The notes below the pieces were generated by a model. That model did not search any database. It was not told the origin of the DNA and worked only from the letters and a program-made list of their open reading frames with translations. From NCBI GenBank assembly GCA_015501585.1, contig JADNRY010000001.1, positions 1,302,001 through 1,366,000 of the forward strand: a stretch of DNA of 64,000 nt. The letters are read 5' to 3'. Origin of the DNA: Rhodocollybia butyracea. Taxonomy: Eukaryota; Basidiomycota; Agaricomycetes; Agaricales; Omphalotaceae. The position numbers were made by a program, and so were the translations under genes. Below are positions 48,365-61,145 of this stretch, piece after piece (within the stretch, counting starts at the first letter, position 1; the number at the start of each line of letters is the position of its first letter).

Positions 48365-49223
48365 TTTCTGCGATGTGCCTTGTAATGCTCCTACATTACG
48401 ATTCTGCTACTAAATAAACTCCTACGCGACGTTGATGTACTACTGTGTTGTAATATCCTAATGCACTGCATGTTCAAGCCCCAAATCGTGATTCAGGCTC
48501 ATAATGCTACGTACCAGATTCGGAGATCAAGAAACCGGGAAGAATACGAGCCAGGCTCCAGCTCAATGTCGAATGGATTGAATCTCGACTTCCAGAGATG
48601 TGCGGGATGTCGGTGTCCTGATAAGGGAATCATCTGCTGGCACTCCCTGGGACTTTAACTGGGGGACTTTGACTGGGAAGCTGGGGAGGAAGGGAGAGGA
48701 TCAATCGGGCAAGTGCCAGCTTTATCCTAACAGTAGCCATGCCAAAGAGGTCTGACGGCGGGAAGGAGTGGCTGGTGGTGTCGAGGTTGAGATAAGATAT
48801 CATTGAGGATGGAGACGAACATTGGTAATTACTAATGGTGTCCTTTAGCCTCCTTTAGCCAGGTGATTTCGGTGGGGAAGATAACGTAAACTGTTAAGAC
48901 TACATAAAACTAACAGCACTCTCAACTGTGTATGTTGTTAGAAGTCAACTTACTACATTGTGATAGCCATACTGGATTTATTCAGTCTGGTTTCACAGTA
49001 CTATGAAAGTGCTCGATTCCGTTGGGAATCATTGGGATACCATTCGCCACCTGATCGTGACGAACTTGACCCCACGAATTCTACTTGACCACCTGACCGT
49101 GAGTGCCGAGCAAGCAAGTGGAGTAGGGATAAGTAGCTGTACAATGTACAAGCGCTAGCTTAGTAGCTATATGTTTCATTTGTTCGGATACACGCGACAT
49201 ATGTACAGATATTAAATATAAAA
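48365..49223. other. Intergenic region between converging genes
   Basis: These 859 bp contain a short direct repeat (CCTTTAGCC twice near 48842-48860) and no recognisable gene. Confidence 0.55.
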
Positions 49224-52081
49224 TTATAACAAGAGTTTACGGGTAGAATCGAAAGAGTTCAGTGCATACCCAATAGGATTTGCTTCAAGTCGTTCATGTA
49301 TGAGATGGCAGGTGCTTCTTGTGCTTCCTGCAAAGGTAGTAGCAATTCGTTCAACTGCACACGCAGCATGTTCTTCATCGTTTCGTCCATCTATTATATC
49401 AGGTAAGCGTACAATCTCCCAGAAGAATTGAGGGGGTACCTTATTATGAGAAGCATCTATCATCTGCTTCAAAATCGCACCGATACCTATACCTTCACAC
49501 TCGTGCGAGGCAACATCCCCCTCAGGTAGTGCGGGCTCCAACAGCCAACCCTCACGCCGATTAACATCAACACAGTTGTCTTCACTCCTCTGAGCTCTAA
49601 GCTGACATATTGTACGGCGTTTACATTGGTCGTAAGCGTCATCGTCGTCAACACGTTGACGACATCCACCTCGGCCAGTTCGTCTCTTGCGGCGCTGGAA
49701 TTCCCGGAACGCCTCGTCGTCGGTCTCGAAGAGTTCAGTGACATCATGCCAAAACATCGGTGAAAGAGCATCTGCTGGGCCGAGACCTTTGGGTATCGAC
49801 GAACTATAAAGATCCCGTGTGCTGTAGAGCATGGTCCATATTGCTGGAAGGGTATTAGTGATACGGTAATTTGAGCAAAATAAAGAGGACTTACGTTCTA
49901 TCTGAAACTCTGGGTGTGAGACGTTGGCTGAGGAAAATATCAGAACTATCGCAGTCGTGATATGCCATTGAAACATACTAGTGTAGACCTTGGCATCCAG
50001 AATTTCATAGGTCTCTGGATCAACATCGTATAGTTTGAACGCGGGATTACCACCTAGACCCTTGCGATGAGGCGGATTTTCGCACACAAACTCTTTCAAC
50101 TCACTTCGAGGCGTTAACGATGGAGCAATCCACGCAGTGCTCACTGCAGTGTCCCTCGTACGATCGCTGTAATTTGAATAAGCGATTTGGAATTCATCCT
50201 GTAAGTAGGTTAGCAAAAGGATTGGTTCGGGAGGTAATCCGAAAAAGCTCACCGCATGTGTGTGGCCAAAGAATTGACCAGCGATAACATGTTTGTATCG
50301 TTGGATTACTTGGTCATAGTAGTTCGACTACGGATACAAAGTTGTTTAATAGAACATAAGATGAAGGGCACAAACGAACCTGATCCAATGTTACGTCCCC
50401 ACCACCGGGAGCCATATGTGCCATAATCCAACATCGTTGACCAAGGTCCTCGGCGAATTGAAGCTGTTCAACCAAGAAAGATAATATGCCATTGGGGTCA
50501 GGTCTGTAGGGAAGGCCGACAGGGGATGTCAGCAAAAGCACAGACACGTCGCTCGGTCACTTACTGAGGGTCATCGGAATCATACAACCATAGACTAAGG
50601 TTATTGAGCTCCAACCAACATGAAAATCTGAAAAGACACCTCCGCTCACTTCATTTTGTACCAGAATCCCGAGTTGATGGATATGATACTGTTAAAAGTT
50701 CAGGTTGTAGTTGAAGGTCCTTGAGAAGTTGGAGGCATACCGTAGATTCGTATTGGCAACAACGACGGAATAGCTTCCAGAATAGTGGGTTATTTGTTCT
50801 GCAGCAGCTTGACCAATCCATTGCTGTAGAAAAAGACATCAGCAATCCCAAAGAATCACAAGAAACCGGACTCACGCTCCATTGGGAACTAGTGGTATCA
50901 TACACCCATTGGGAGTCCTCTGCATGGTCTTCGTTAGTCGTTCTAGGGAAGCAGTTTACCGGCGAGCTCTCGCTGTTCCATCTCGTCAGCAAATTTTCAG
51001 TAGAAAGATAATTTCAACGTACTGGTTTCCCAAAGCAGGAAACACAGGAGACTTGAGTCTGAAATCTTCACCAAATAGGTTGATATCGTTCGTGACATCC
51101 CTTTTGAGAGGGTAAATTCAACTCGAAAAATATAAACAACGTGCACTCTTACTCTTGGTTCACTAGCCATACGGCACCTATAAATTGACAGGTTCAAGAT
51201 TTTATGAAGCGCAAAATATGAGCAGCGTCCTAACCGTCGACAATGTCACCCGTGAAAAGAGAAAAAGAGGTATTTGTAGCATCAATAGCCTTCACTATGG
51301 ATTTCACAAGCGGATGCGGTGTATCACATGCGTGGTTGCCTAGTGGACCCGCCGGGTCCTTGGTGGGCTCGGGTTGGTCGCCGAATTCTCTACAACAAAG
51401 AGGCTTCGCGAGAGGTTATTCAATGCAAATGTCGCTCAAAGGTGTCCCACCTTGGAGCAATTGGCCTCGGAACCAATCTTTCATACTCAGGTCAGTTTTG
51501 AGAACATCGGATATAGCTGAGTGGGCTCACCGTATATTCTCGATCTATATGAACGTCACTGAAATGTACGACCTGGAACGGTGGTTTACCGGACGACTTG
51601 AATACCTTTGGATTCCTCGGGGTCGGTTTCGGAAAAGGGACTATGTAATCATTGACAGGAGGTTCTGCACAAAGACCGAAGATGGCAGAGCAGAATTTCG
51701 TGGATGTTTGGCCAAAGGGAGAGATAGATCTGAGGTCGTGAGCAATTATAGGCCCAGCATTATCAAGTACACCATCGCAAACGTCTGGATCTTGGAGCTA
51801 ATATGATTTCATCGGACTTGAAGAAACCAATGTGCGGTGACCAAAAAGAGGCATACCTTGAGCTGTTTACACATGTTTTTCAGGGAGTTGGTTAATGCAT
51901 TATCTCCTAGAGCAGCGGTAGCTCTCAAAGTCACCAGTAGCGAATGACATGAAGCGCAATCTAGTGGGCCGCCGAATCCATTGATGATTTCGTCGGCCAA
52001 GGGTAAATATTGCCGGGCATGGATAAAGGAAACCAGAGGCACTGAGACCACGAATTGCAAGTACAGACGCTTCCAGAGCAT
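49224..52081 (-). CDS. Acid sphingomyelinase-like phosphodiesterase, divergent paralogue
   Basis: Sixteen exons (52081-51857, 51797-51531, 51477-51451, 51403-51235, 51177-51153, 51100-51023, 50972-50876, 50823-50741, 50688-50650, 50594-50565, 50503-50380, 50327-50253, 50198-50105, 50053-49979, 49927-49895, 49843-49224) give 686 aa. It has a signal peptide and saposin-like Cys (CASCHSLL), then DVHID, GDIVDGAVWLVNQ, GNHE, HMAPGG and GHTH. Most exon lengths equal those of the tandem pair at 20298-27430 (25, 83, 39, 30, 124, 75, 94, 75, 33), showing common descent. It differs by a normal GT donor after the 25-nt exon, no 7-nt exon, an extra intron in the second exon region and a longer C-terminus. 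I read the last exon as unspliced; an intron starting near GTACCC at about 49441 is possible. Confidence 0.87.
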
Positions 52082-52987
52082 TCTAAGGATGAAAGGATGA
52101 AATTAAGTGTAGATAGTTGGAGGCCTACACAAGCCTAACATAGAAAGACTTGGAGGAAAAGCGCACGTTGATTGGCGAGCGCTTACAAATATTAGCGCTT
52201 ATGTCCGCACCTCCACAAGCCCACAGCTCGCTTCGTTCGCGCCGAAGCATCAACGTACTACCAACTACTATCATGACAAAGTTCGAATACATTATGTCAT
52301 GTTGACAGACATTTTGTTCCTTGGAGCCACCAGGAGCTCGCCTATGTGCTCCTCGTTGCCCATAAATTTTCGGGGTGAACTCGGTACGCTGGAAAGACAT
52401 CTAAACACCGCCGAAAGGTTTGAACGGGAACATCGGTTTCAAATTCTGCAACGAACCCTGCCTACGGAGTTGTAGGATCCAGCCTTTTCCAGCTCAGCAT
52501 GCTGAGTTCTGTCAGACCAGTTTCCAGACTTTCTATCCATCAACTGCCAAATTTATGCCTAATAATAATTCCCTCCGTTTGTGGGTCCTTCGCATCGGAC
52601 CAGTACCAGAATTCTGTGGCAATACGAACCGGGAAGTCGGTTTTTTCGAGTGAATGGAAGAGCATCAGTTATATTCGTCAAAAATGTAATCAGACTTCCA
52701 TTGAAACAGCGTCTCGGTGATCAATTCCGCATCTTTCCACGACCACGAATTCTAGGCTTACTTCTTCAAGGGTTCTTCAAGCTTCAAGAATTCTATGCAG
52801 TTTGAATAATCTCTGTCGAAATGACAGATTATGCATCCAATATGCCTGGCTTTTGGTAACCGCCGGAACGTGGAGTAAATTGCTACCACGCGTGTGAAGA
52901 GAATAGTCACTATGCAGGCTGACACGAGGAATAACAATGCCTTTATAATTGAACATCTTCCTGTGTATTCCCTTTCTTTCCCTCCCA
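52082..52987. other. Divergent intergenic region
   Basis: These 906 bp lie between the start of the sphingomyelinase-like paralogue (-) and the hydrolase (+). I see no gene. Confidence 0.55.
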
Positions 52988-54363
52988 ATGCCTTTCGTTC
53001 AGGTCAAGACAAAAAATGGACAGATCAAATTCCACTATTTCATAAGCACTCCAAAGTCGGAAGCCTCAGAGAAGATAGATCCCAACCTACCGGTCCTACT
53101 GTGGTTCCACTCACTTGCCTTTCCTCATGTATTTCATTGTGCGTGTTTTAATGTCGTCTTCAGTTTGTGTCATTCTGACCCCTTCAAATCACAAAAACAA
53201 CAGCTCAATTCGCAGATCCTTTACTTAGAAAGTTTAATCTCGTTGTCTTCGATATGAGGTCACACGGGAAAACAGAGGGAGACGACATGCCAGAGGGATA
53301 TGGAATAGTAGAAGCAGCAGAAGATGCACTAGCCTTCATGGTATGCTGGTCAATGGTAATCATCTGATCAGGTACATCTCGCTCACGTTCATGTTGACAG
53401 GATGCGTTAAATCTCCCCCCATGCCATTTCGTAGCAATGGACTATGGTAGTCCCATTGCTCTACAGATAGCAGTTGCTCATCCTGCGCGCGTGCTATCAT
53501 TATTTTTCATATCACAAACCTGCTTGAAAGAGGTACGTTTTTCGTGTAATCACTGATCTCGAAGACAGCTGAGTTTCAAAATCAACAGCCACCAGAAGTA
53601 CGTGAAGGCCACCAGCAAGTTTACGATTGTTGGGTTTCTGCATTCCCCCATCCGGATAAATTTGACAACGAACATATGGTGGAAGGAGCATACGGATTTG
53701 CCCAGTTCATGTTCAGTAACAATTTATCGAATCTAGCGACAGCGTACGTATTATTTGTGTCTAAAAATATGGTCTTGAAAGCTGATAGATCTTTCCAGGA
53801 TGTTCAACTTGTCATTCGTCCTCGCTCAAAACCATTGGGGATATACCGGCCTGCGGAATTATCGTATTTCGACCCTCGAATTTTTGTTCAATCGCAAGTC
53901 TCCAACAAAAGCAGCCTTATCTCATGTTCGGTGCCCGGTAGAAATCGTTTACGGTACCGATGATGTGGCGTATCGTCAATCATACACAGAAGGGTTTCTA
54001 GAAAATCTGAAGGACGCTGGGGTGGACGTCTCATTACATGTGGTTCAAGGTGCACCACATTTTGCGAATGTTGATTACCCAGGCCAGTAAGTCGTTTGTT
54101 ACCAGTACTCTGTCCTAAATCTAAGGGTATTGCCAGAGTGGATCCTGCTCTTCACGACTTTGTTTTGCGGAATGACGATCGAAACCCACCACCAGTGACA
54201 GGACCTGTACAGTCCCCTTGGGACGAAACTTTACGATCCGTCGGGTGGGATCCCGAGGGTTTGAATGATGATTCTGATGATGAGGACTTTGTGGTTACAT
54301 ATGTAAGTTTTGCAGAATTTATGCTGCTGCGTATACTCAAAAAACACCCAATAGCCTTCGTAA
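52988..54363 (+). CDS. Alpha/beta-fold hydrolase
   Basis: Exons 52988-53138, 53204-53340, 53401-53532, 53589-53743, 53799-54086, 54137-54302 and 54355-54363 give 345 aa. The fold is recognised from LPVLLWFHSLAF, LVVFDMRSHGKTEGD, the nucleophile elbow FVAMDYGSPIAL, VEIVYGTDDVAY and the His strand GAPHFANVDYP. The elbow has Asp where esterases have Ser (A-M-D-Y-G), as in epoxide hydrolases and haloalkane dehalogenases. GTDD and APHF supply the acid and His. The C-terminal tail is acidic (DDSDDEDF). The last exon is only 9 nt; without that splice the protein would end about 20 residues later. Confidence 0.85.
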
Positions 54364-54670
54364 GGCTAATGTAGATACTCTGGCGAGTGATAAGATAGGA
54401 TGGATAGATACTGGCCGACCCTCAAACGGCCAGTACGTAGATGGGTACATGTATATATGTATTTAAAAAAACACCTAATAAAGTGCGGAACCAAATCCAA
54501 GAAGGCGAATAAGTTTTATTGTACTTCCCGCGGTCCGGACAGCGCTCTTGCGCTTATCCTCCTATCACTTTCACCCTCCTATCCATCGTAGCTGTAATCT
54601 CGCTAGCTAGATTATTCGCGAGAGGAAAATTCACTATCCCGGTTCGAGGATCCTAATTCTGGATCAGTAG
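54364..54670. other. Intergenic region
   Basis: These 307 bp separate two plus-strand genes. Nothing recognisable is seen. Confidence 0.5.
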
Positions 54671-56412
54671 ATGGCAGTTTTTTCCCTGGACATACCTTTG
54701 GAACTTCTACCCGAAATTTTCTATCATATTCGGTATCCTCAAGATCTTTGCAAACTCTGTCAAGTGAACAAAACCTTCCATCACTTCGCGACCCCTTTAC
54801 TATACGAACGAATCTATATCTTCTCCTGGCACAAACATGGAAAAGTGAAGGCAATTAGACATGGCTTAACAACGATCTGTACTGCAGCTAAACGCTTTGC
54901 AGGTCATCCGCCTGTTTAAAAATTTGTCACAGTATCCTCATGTTGCTCAGTTTGTTCGGAAGCTTGGTATGTATGACTGCTATTACATTTACGTCTACTT
55001 GGCTTACTATAGCTTTCTAGAAATACGCGATTTCCCGAAAGCTTTCTCGAGTGATGATGATGTGGACATTCTCCAGAAAGTCACTGAAGGATTAAGGAAT
55101 TGCACCAATCTCCGTTCATGTACTTGGACACGCGATGGTTCATTAAGCTCTGAAATACTGAAGGCACTTCAAAGCTCTCAAACCCTCCAAGAGCTTGAAA
55201 TCAATGGACACGACCAAGGGAACTACGATTCTCAGCTCTTGTTACAGTTCACTAGACTCCGCAAGATATCGTTGGTTATGCCTAGTCTGACTGTCATATC
55301 TGTCTTGCAGCCATGGCTGCAGATAACGGGGAAAACCTTACGAAGTTTAACAATTATATGTAAAGTCTGTTCTCTTTACCCTTCGTGATTCATGGCGAGG
55401 TATTTAGTATCTTTTACAGTCTTCCCCAATTCTCAATAACGCAAAATTAGAACTATTAGCTCCTTATCTATCGGAAGTTGAGCATCTTCACCTCGCAGGA
55501 TGCTCGAAGATCACACACGAGGGTATCAGGGCCGTTTTGTGCGCAAATGATAGGGGGCTGTTGAGCCTTGGTCTGGAAGGATTATCACCACAATTCGTGC
55601 GCTTTGATTTACTGCGCTCTGCAGGATATTCATCTCATATAGGATATGCTTCAATTCCGCCTTGATTGCACCAGAATGAATGCTTTCCACCGTTTGCGTT
55701 CTATCACTTTGACAGTCAACCATCAAACATCTCTTGATATCTGGGCAAACGAGGTTGCTGCTCTGCTCCCTAAAACCGTCCCACTAGAAACGTTTCAGAT
55801 ATACTCTAGCGGTGCATTCATTGAGTCACAGCCCGGAACAGAGCGCCTGTGGGCAGACCTCGTTACGGCCCACAAGCATCGTCTCGTTAGGTTCTCTGTT
55901 CATCGAATCCTCCTTAGCCTTAGTGCTATCGAGGATATCTGCCGACGGTGTACAAAGTTAGAACAACTTTTTATCGTTATTGAGCAAAGCTCTGTGGTTC
56001 GCATTATTTCTGTGTCACTGGTTTGTGACAACTAACTACTTTGGCGCAGAATAATCTTTCACGGTGCCTCCCATTAGTTTCCAATCTACGCACGCTACAT
56101 GTCAACTTCCCCCTCGAAGCAAGCCAATTGGAGAATGCAACCCCAGTTCTTCCAGAGTCTGATGCTTTAACGATTGTTGAGCGTTGCGTTTCTATACAGC
56201 AATTTGGGTGCAACACTCGGGTATGGCAGGTAAATCTTGAGTTTGCAACTTTGCAGTCTGCGTTAGTGCTCTAGGTGACCATCTCTTTTCATGCATAGGT
56301 TGAGAGAGACGTGCTTTTTGACGAGACAAGCAGTCCTATTGGAATCAAGCGCCGCCTCACGCGATATCAGGGTCTAGATATACCCGAAGCCTTTATGGTG
56401 GTCCGCACTTGA
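54671..56412 (+). CDS. F-box/leucine-rich-repeat-like protein
   Basis: Exons 54671-54844, 54903-54966, 55021-55364, 55420-55596, 55643-55996, 56050-56229 and 56299-56412 give 468 aa. The start LDIPLELLPEIFYHIRYPQD, followed by LCKLCQVNKTFHHFATPLLY, is an F-box-like module. Irregular leucine-rich repeats follow (LRSCTWTRDGSL, LQELEINGH, LRKISLVMPS, VEHLHLAGCSK, LRTLHVNF). Such proteins act as substrate adaptors of SCF ubiquitin ligases. No partner can be inferred. The donor at the end of exon 5 could be 3 nt earlier. Confidence 0.85.
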
Positions 56413-56536
56413 ACTTTGCTGCCTCGAGCTCGAAAGGCAGCCACATGGATAAAGAAGTGTACTATGCCGTATGTGTATCTTTGTCCGAAATTATCGTACT
56501 AAGTAATTATAGAGTACTAGTGAAATTATCGCGATC

Positions 56537-57102
56537 TTACTGCGATCCCGAAATAATGTTCACTGTTATATTCACGGACTCGAAGAAAGGGAAATAACCG
56601 CTAGCCTAATAACTCGATCAAAACCAAGTATGAAAAAAGCACCGAGAAATGCGCTTACCCCTTCACCAAAACTAGAATGCAAGAAACCAAGGATAGCAGA
56701 ACCACTTATCGAAGGTACCGTGACCGTGAAGTTCTGGAAGGCATTGAAATCTTCTCCCGCAGCAACTTGAGAGGGTCTCTGAGGATTGAAACCTCCTGCG
56801 TAGAACAGGTGCTCGAAAGAGGTTTCGGGTGAAGGACAGGATTCAGAGCTGCAAGGGCTCATTCCCAACCCAATGCCCGCCTCCGTAGTGGGAGCCGATG
56901 GAGTCTAAAAGTATGAACAAGATGTTCAATGGAATAAACAACATGGCTAGCAATGGATCCTTACGGGGCGGTCGATCCTAATGTCGATGCTGGATCCAGC
57001 GACTAAAGTATCTCCGTCTTGTGGGTAAGCAAACGAAGCCCCTTGAGCAAACGCGCTACCCGCGAGAGTAAGGATGAGGGTGAGAGAGATAATGTTCTTC
57101 AT
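56537..57102 (-). CDS. Small secreted protein of a basidiomycete family
   Basis: Exons 57102-56965, 56904-56659 and 56605-56537 give 150 aa. A signal peptide (MKNIISLTLILTLAGSAFAQ) precedes SFAYPQDGDTLVAGSSIDIR, then IDRP and PCSSESCPSPE, a two-Cys motif. A hydrophobic beta-rich half ends in SGYFPFFESVNITVNI. The layout resembles common agaricomycete small secreted proteins of unknown function, matched from memory. It converges with the F-box/LRR gene, leaving 124 bp between stops. Confidence 0.83.
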
Positions 57103-59233
57103 GGAACCAAAATGAGAGGTATTCAAGTGTGGCAAGGAAAGAAGGAAGAATAAGGGACACATTCTTGTAGATCCTTATATATGTACTCTGAATTGCCTCC
57201 GGATAGTACGTAATTTGAATTCTACGAGTTAAAACACCGGAAATGGAGCTCGAACTCCAGAGTTTCGACCGAAAACATCAGTGGCGTCGGGATGTAGTCT
57301 GAAGGCAGTACTACTGTGCGACAACATGGGATCAGTTACCTACCTCATTTGACTGGTACATACACCTACTGTATGAAGACACCGTATAACCAGGTATATA
57401 GAAAGCGGTCTACTCTGACCGAAAAGACGAAAGCATGATTGAAGCACAGTGTTGACTGGACGCTCTACTGTTACCGAAAAGATGCTGTCCGGGAATACTG
57501 CTCTACCGGAATGAAGGAAAGGGTTTGAACTTTACTTGTAATGGGCGGCGATAAATGAAGTCGGTCGACGTCCGGATTCCCCATATTCTTTTATGCTCTA
57601 CTAATAGTGTAGGAGACGCATAGCCAGTACACCCACGGCCACTCGCGTCGCATATGAAATGAAATGAGCGCTGGGCTTACCCTTACTGGTTTAGATATTT
57701 TGAGTCGATACGAAAGAGATTTTGAAAAAATAATTATCAAGCAACTTGAGAAATTTCAATGGAATGCACTCCAAATATGACCAGAACACGGGCCCCAGGA
57801 TTTGCTGCTTTGATTGCATGTATGCCAGAAAAATGTCCTGCCAACAAAAATGAGGGAGGGGACCAAGGAGGGGACGAGCTTGAGAGAAAATCATGGGATT
57901 TGTTTACCTCTTTCACGGCCGCCCGGGGTTTGACGACGTGGAAAGAGGGTACAGAGCGATAGACTCTGTAGACAAGAACTTAATTTTCTAGCTACTGGGG
58001 TCAAGGCTACTACAAGATGGCGTCGGATCTTCAGTGGATTGAGGTTGATACCCCGCAAGAAGAGAGCAATAGGTTAGTCCGCATTAGCCTACGTTTCTCT
58101 TACGCCTTCCACCAACTCGAACAAGAACCTCGCACGCTCGCTTTTCCTCATGGTTAATGGTATTCATCTCGTGTTGTGAGCGTGGGGGGTGACTCAGCGT
58201 GGGGTGACATGTCACGAGATAGATTGCGTTCAGTGTTCACCCATTCTCAGATCTCAACACCACCTATGCTCTCTACTTGCACCATCTATCTGTGTAGTTT
58301 CTTCCATCCGCTTTGGATCTGGGCTCTACTACCAACCTTTTCGCTTAGCTACACAACTTCCACTTCAACGTTTCAACTCCAACTTCTCTGTCGAAGCTCC
58401 CGACATTGTCCCAACATGAACTCAATTACGCCAAGTTGATGAAATCTTCAGGAGGCAGGTATCAAGGCAGTACTGTGCGGTGAGTATGATAGATATCAAT
58501 TCAATCTTCCAAACTCATTCCGAGACTTTGGTCTTCAGCAGGCGAAAATTCGTCGATCATTACTTGTAACTCATCAATGGTAACAGCCCGTTGCATGAAT
58601 GACCAGCTCTCTCACAACACGATCAACAACTTCATCGTCAACCTTACTTGAAGATTCCGTTGCTTACATCCCTCTATGATGATTGATGATAGTTGCAGAG
58701 GTTACGTTCGACTGACTTCCAGCATATGCCATTACTGTCTTAGGTGACTGGTGATCAGTGCTCCGCTTTTTCGACGCAATGTCAGATTCCTCCAGTGATC
58801 AATCCATCGCCGAAGAAATCATCAGCCTTCAATTCTCCTATACGTTGGTCAAGCGATCGAGCCTCTATCCACGAAGATCCTCATGTTGCATCAATATCAT
58901 AGACTTTTGAGTAACTACATAGCTTTATCTGCCTATGGCGAGATCATCTTTTGGTAAGAGTGGCATGAATGCGTATGGCTTATGCCCAGAAATGTAGTTT
59001 ATGGTTCCAGGACTTCTTCCTTACGCTCCCTACTGAAGTTCAGTCGATATGGTCCAGTCAATTACTTGCAGCTGTATGATATTCATTCTCAGTCGCTACG
59101 GCTTTCCTTTACACCACTTGTAAATTTTATGGGTGGTAACGAATGATTATGAGAGAAACGTCAACGAGGTCAAAGCTAAAAATCGTGACCTTCAGACCTC
59201 TAATCCGCTTTTTATCTTTTTACTTGTTTGACC
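57103..59233. other. 2.1-kb region without a supportable gene
   Basis: An ATG at 58019 opens a short frame (MASDLQWIEVDTPQEES) that ends at a good donor-like GTTAGT near 58074. Later fragments such as VVSVGGDSAWGDMSRDR (about 58175) could be exons, but I could not join them into one frame. It may be a diverged or decayed gene, or noise. Confidence 0.4.
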
Positions 59234-59996
59234 ATGGCGTCTTCGACAACAACACAAGACTCTGCCTCCTCGGAGCATACAGCAGCTTCTACTACGCCAC
59301 CATCTTCGCGTCAGATTAATACCCACTCGTCTGCCCAACCCAGCAAACCCCAGAGCTTGAGTACCCAATCGAGAACCAATAATACAGAATCCAAGAAAGC
59401 TTCGTCTCCCAATACCAACAGCCAACAGCCTCCCCCGACGTCGACACGTCCTGCTAGCGCAGCTATAGACCGCCCTCTGAATGAGGTCATTGGCGAGAGT
59501 TTTGCCCCGTTCGACCATCAGAAAGTGGTTGTGAGACCGTTTACCGAGGAAACAGCTAGAGATACGTCTTTTGAACAAGGTTTGTCGCGCTCTTAAACAG
59601 TCATTGACTTTTTCTTGCGCATATACGCGTTGTAACTGTACCTGACTCTTGTATGATCAGAACTTGGACAACTACTGTTGGACGCGATCATAGAAACTCA
59701 CGCCTGGGCAGCGGCGCGTCCCAAGTTCGAAAGTCAGCTGGCGGTGCAAAAATTGGAACAGAAGATTAGCGACGTGATTGAGGTGGAAAAAACACAAGGC
59801 ACGTCCTTTTCGACGCCTCTTGATTCGTTGTCACTTTGGCCCGCCTTGCTCTTCGGTAGGGCCTCTGCTTTTCTTTCATCCTCCTTGCCCGTTTGTTTAC
59901 ACGACACTGACATCTTATGTAGAACAAACTCGACAAAGTCTCCACGAATTTGTTACGCGTATGAAGACGGCACTCGCTGCCCTCACCGGCCTTTGA
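59234..59996 (+). CDS. Ser/Thr-rich protein with C-terminal coiled coil, unknown
   Basis: Exons 59234-59579, 59661-59855 and 59923-59996 give 204 aa. Residues 1-80 are low-complexity Ser/Thr/Gln/Pro. Then RPLNEVIGESFAPFD is followed by a helical stretch (LGQLLLDAIIETHAWA) and heptads in LAVQKLEQKISDVIEVEK and TRQSLHEFVTRMKTA. I do not recognise the family. An alternative GC donor after KTQ (59798) would remove 19 residues in frame; the canonical GT at 59856 is preferred. Confidence 0.75.
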
Positions 59997-60146
59997 GTAG
60001 ATCATCACCGTCTCGCATCTGTACTACCAAACTTGCATGTAGAAGCCTGTAGAAGCTGTTTCTTCCGTCTTGTACCCAGAAACACAAAAACCGTCATTGC
60101 CAATAAATTACATTTTGCATCATATTCTGTGCGTATGGCAATCGTA

Positions 60147-61145
60147 TTACTTTTGAGTACCCAGTCTTTTATCTGCGATGCTGGCCAATGCATGTCGGCC
60201 AGTGAAGACCGTGATAACACCGAGGACAGAACCGTAAGTTATAACATCGCCGAGCTTGAGATCCACCCAGTATCGATAGAGAAGGTATTCAAATGCTCCA
60301 AGACTGGCCGTGAAAGGAAGAATATTCGGCGAGAAGAGGCGAGGTACTTGCGGACCGACGGCAAGCCACTGAAAAATCAGAAAAGCATAAGAAGAAAGTA
60401 ACAATAGACGAGCATGAACACCCACAAGACCAAGCAGAGTAGCCCATGGGACTACCAATACAAGACCGGCGAATAGAGCAGATACTGCACGGGGCGGAAG
60501 GTTAGGTGGCGCATTAAATGTATGCTTGAGTTCAGGCAAGACATGAAAGTCCGCTTCGTCGGGGTGCACTGGAGCAGGATGCGAAGCAGGTATATAAAGG
60601 TCGAAAAGCTCCAGCTTTTCAGGGTGGTAAGAGGCAGATCCAAGTAAAAGAGTGACTTTTAGAGGCGCAGTTGAAGTTGGTGGAAGAGTGGCAGGAGGCT
60701 TCGCCATGTTCTGTAGAAACAAAGTGAACATCTCAACTCCGGTAAGCAGAACTAACTGATAAACGAACCAAGTCGAATTTAGCTTTTCCGCTGCTTGCCA
60801 CACGAATCGGCTGAATGCCTTCTTCGCCAGACTGTTCATCGTAGAACCGCAAAAACGCCTGTGCTGGCTGAACACCCTGTTTGGTAGTCGTGTCGACAAC
60901 TTGAAAGCTCAGTTTCAGGATATCGTCCTGGCCAATCCTGACGATTTCTGATGAAGAGCGCTCTGACGGTGAAAGCCTACGTTTAACCTCAACGTTACGG
61001 GGGATAATAAGCAAAACATATCAACAACATACGATTTAGTAGTAGGTTCGCCTTTTGCAGACACGACGCTGTATTTTGCAGATTCAACAGCAAGCTTTGC
61101 AGCTTGCGCCGTAGCAGCCAAAAGTAACAAGAGAACAGCCTTCAT
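60147..61145 (-). CDS. SWP1: Oligosaccharyltransferase subunit, ribophorin II / Swp1
   Basis: Exons 61145-61033, 60976-60769 and 60710-60147 give 294 aa. A signal peptide is followed by a luminal beta-rich domain (KLSFQVVDTTTKQGVQPAQA, then FLRFYD). The conserved juxtamembrane FHVLPELKHTF and three membrane segments follow, ending ...KRLGTQK, an ER-type basic tail. This is the C-terminal ribophorin II layout typical of fungal Swp1, a non-catalytic subunit of the ER complex that N-glycosylates proteins. The short length matches fungal, not animal, forms. Confidence 0.9.

Noticed and set aside
59799..59922. A further GC-AG intron in the coiled-coil gene at 59234.
   Set aside because: A canonical GT donor at 59856 also keeps frame and gives a normal 67-bp intron, so the GC donor is not needed.
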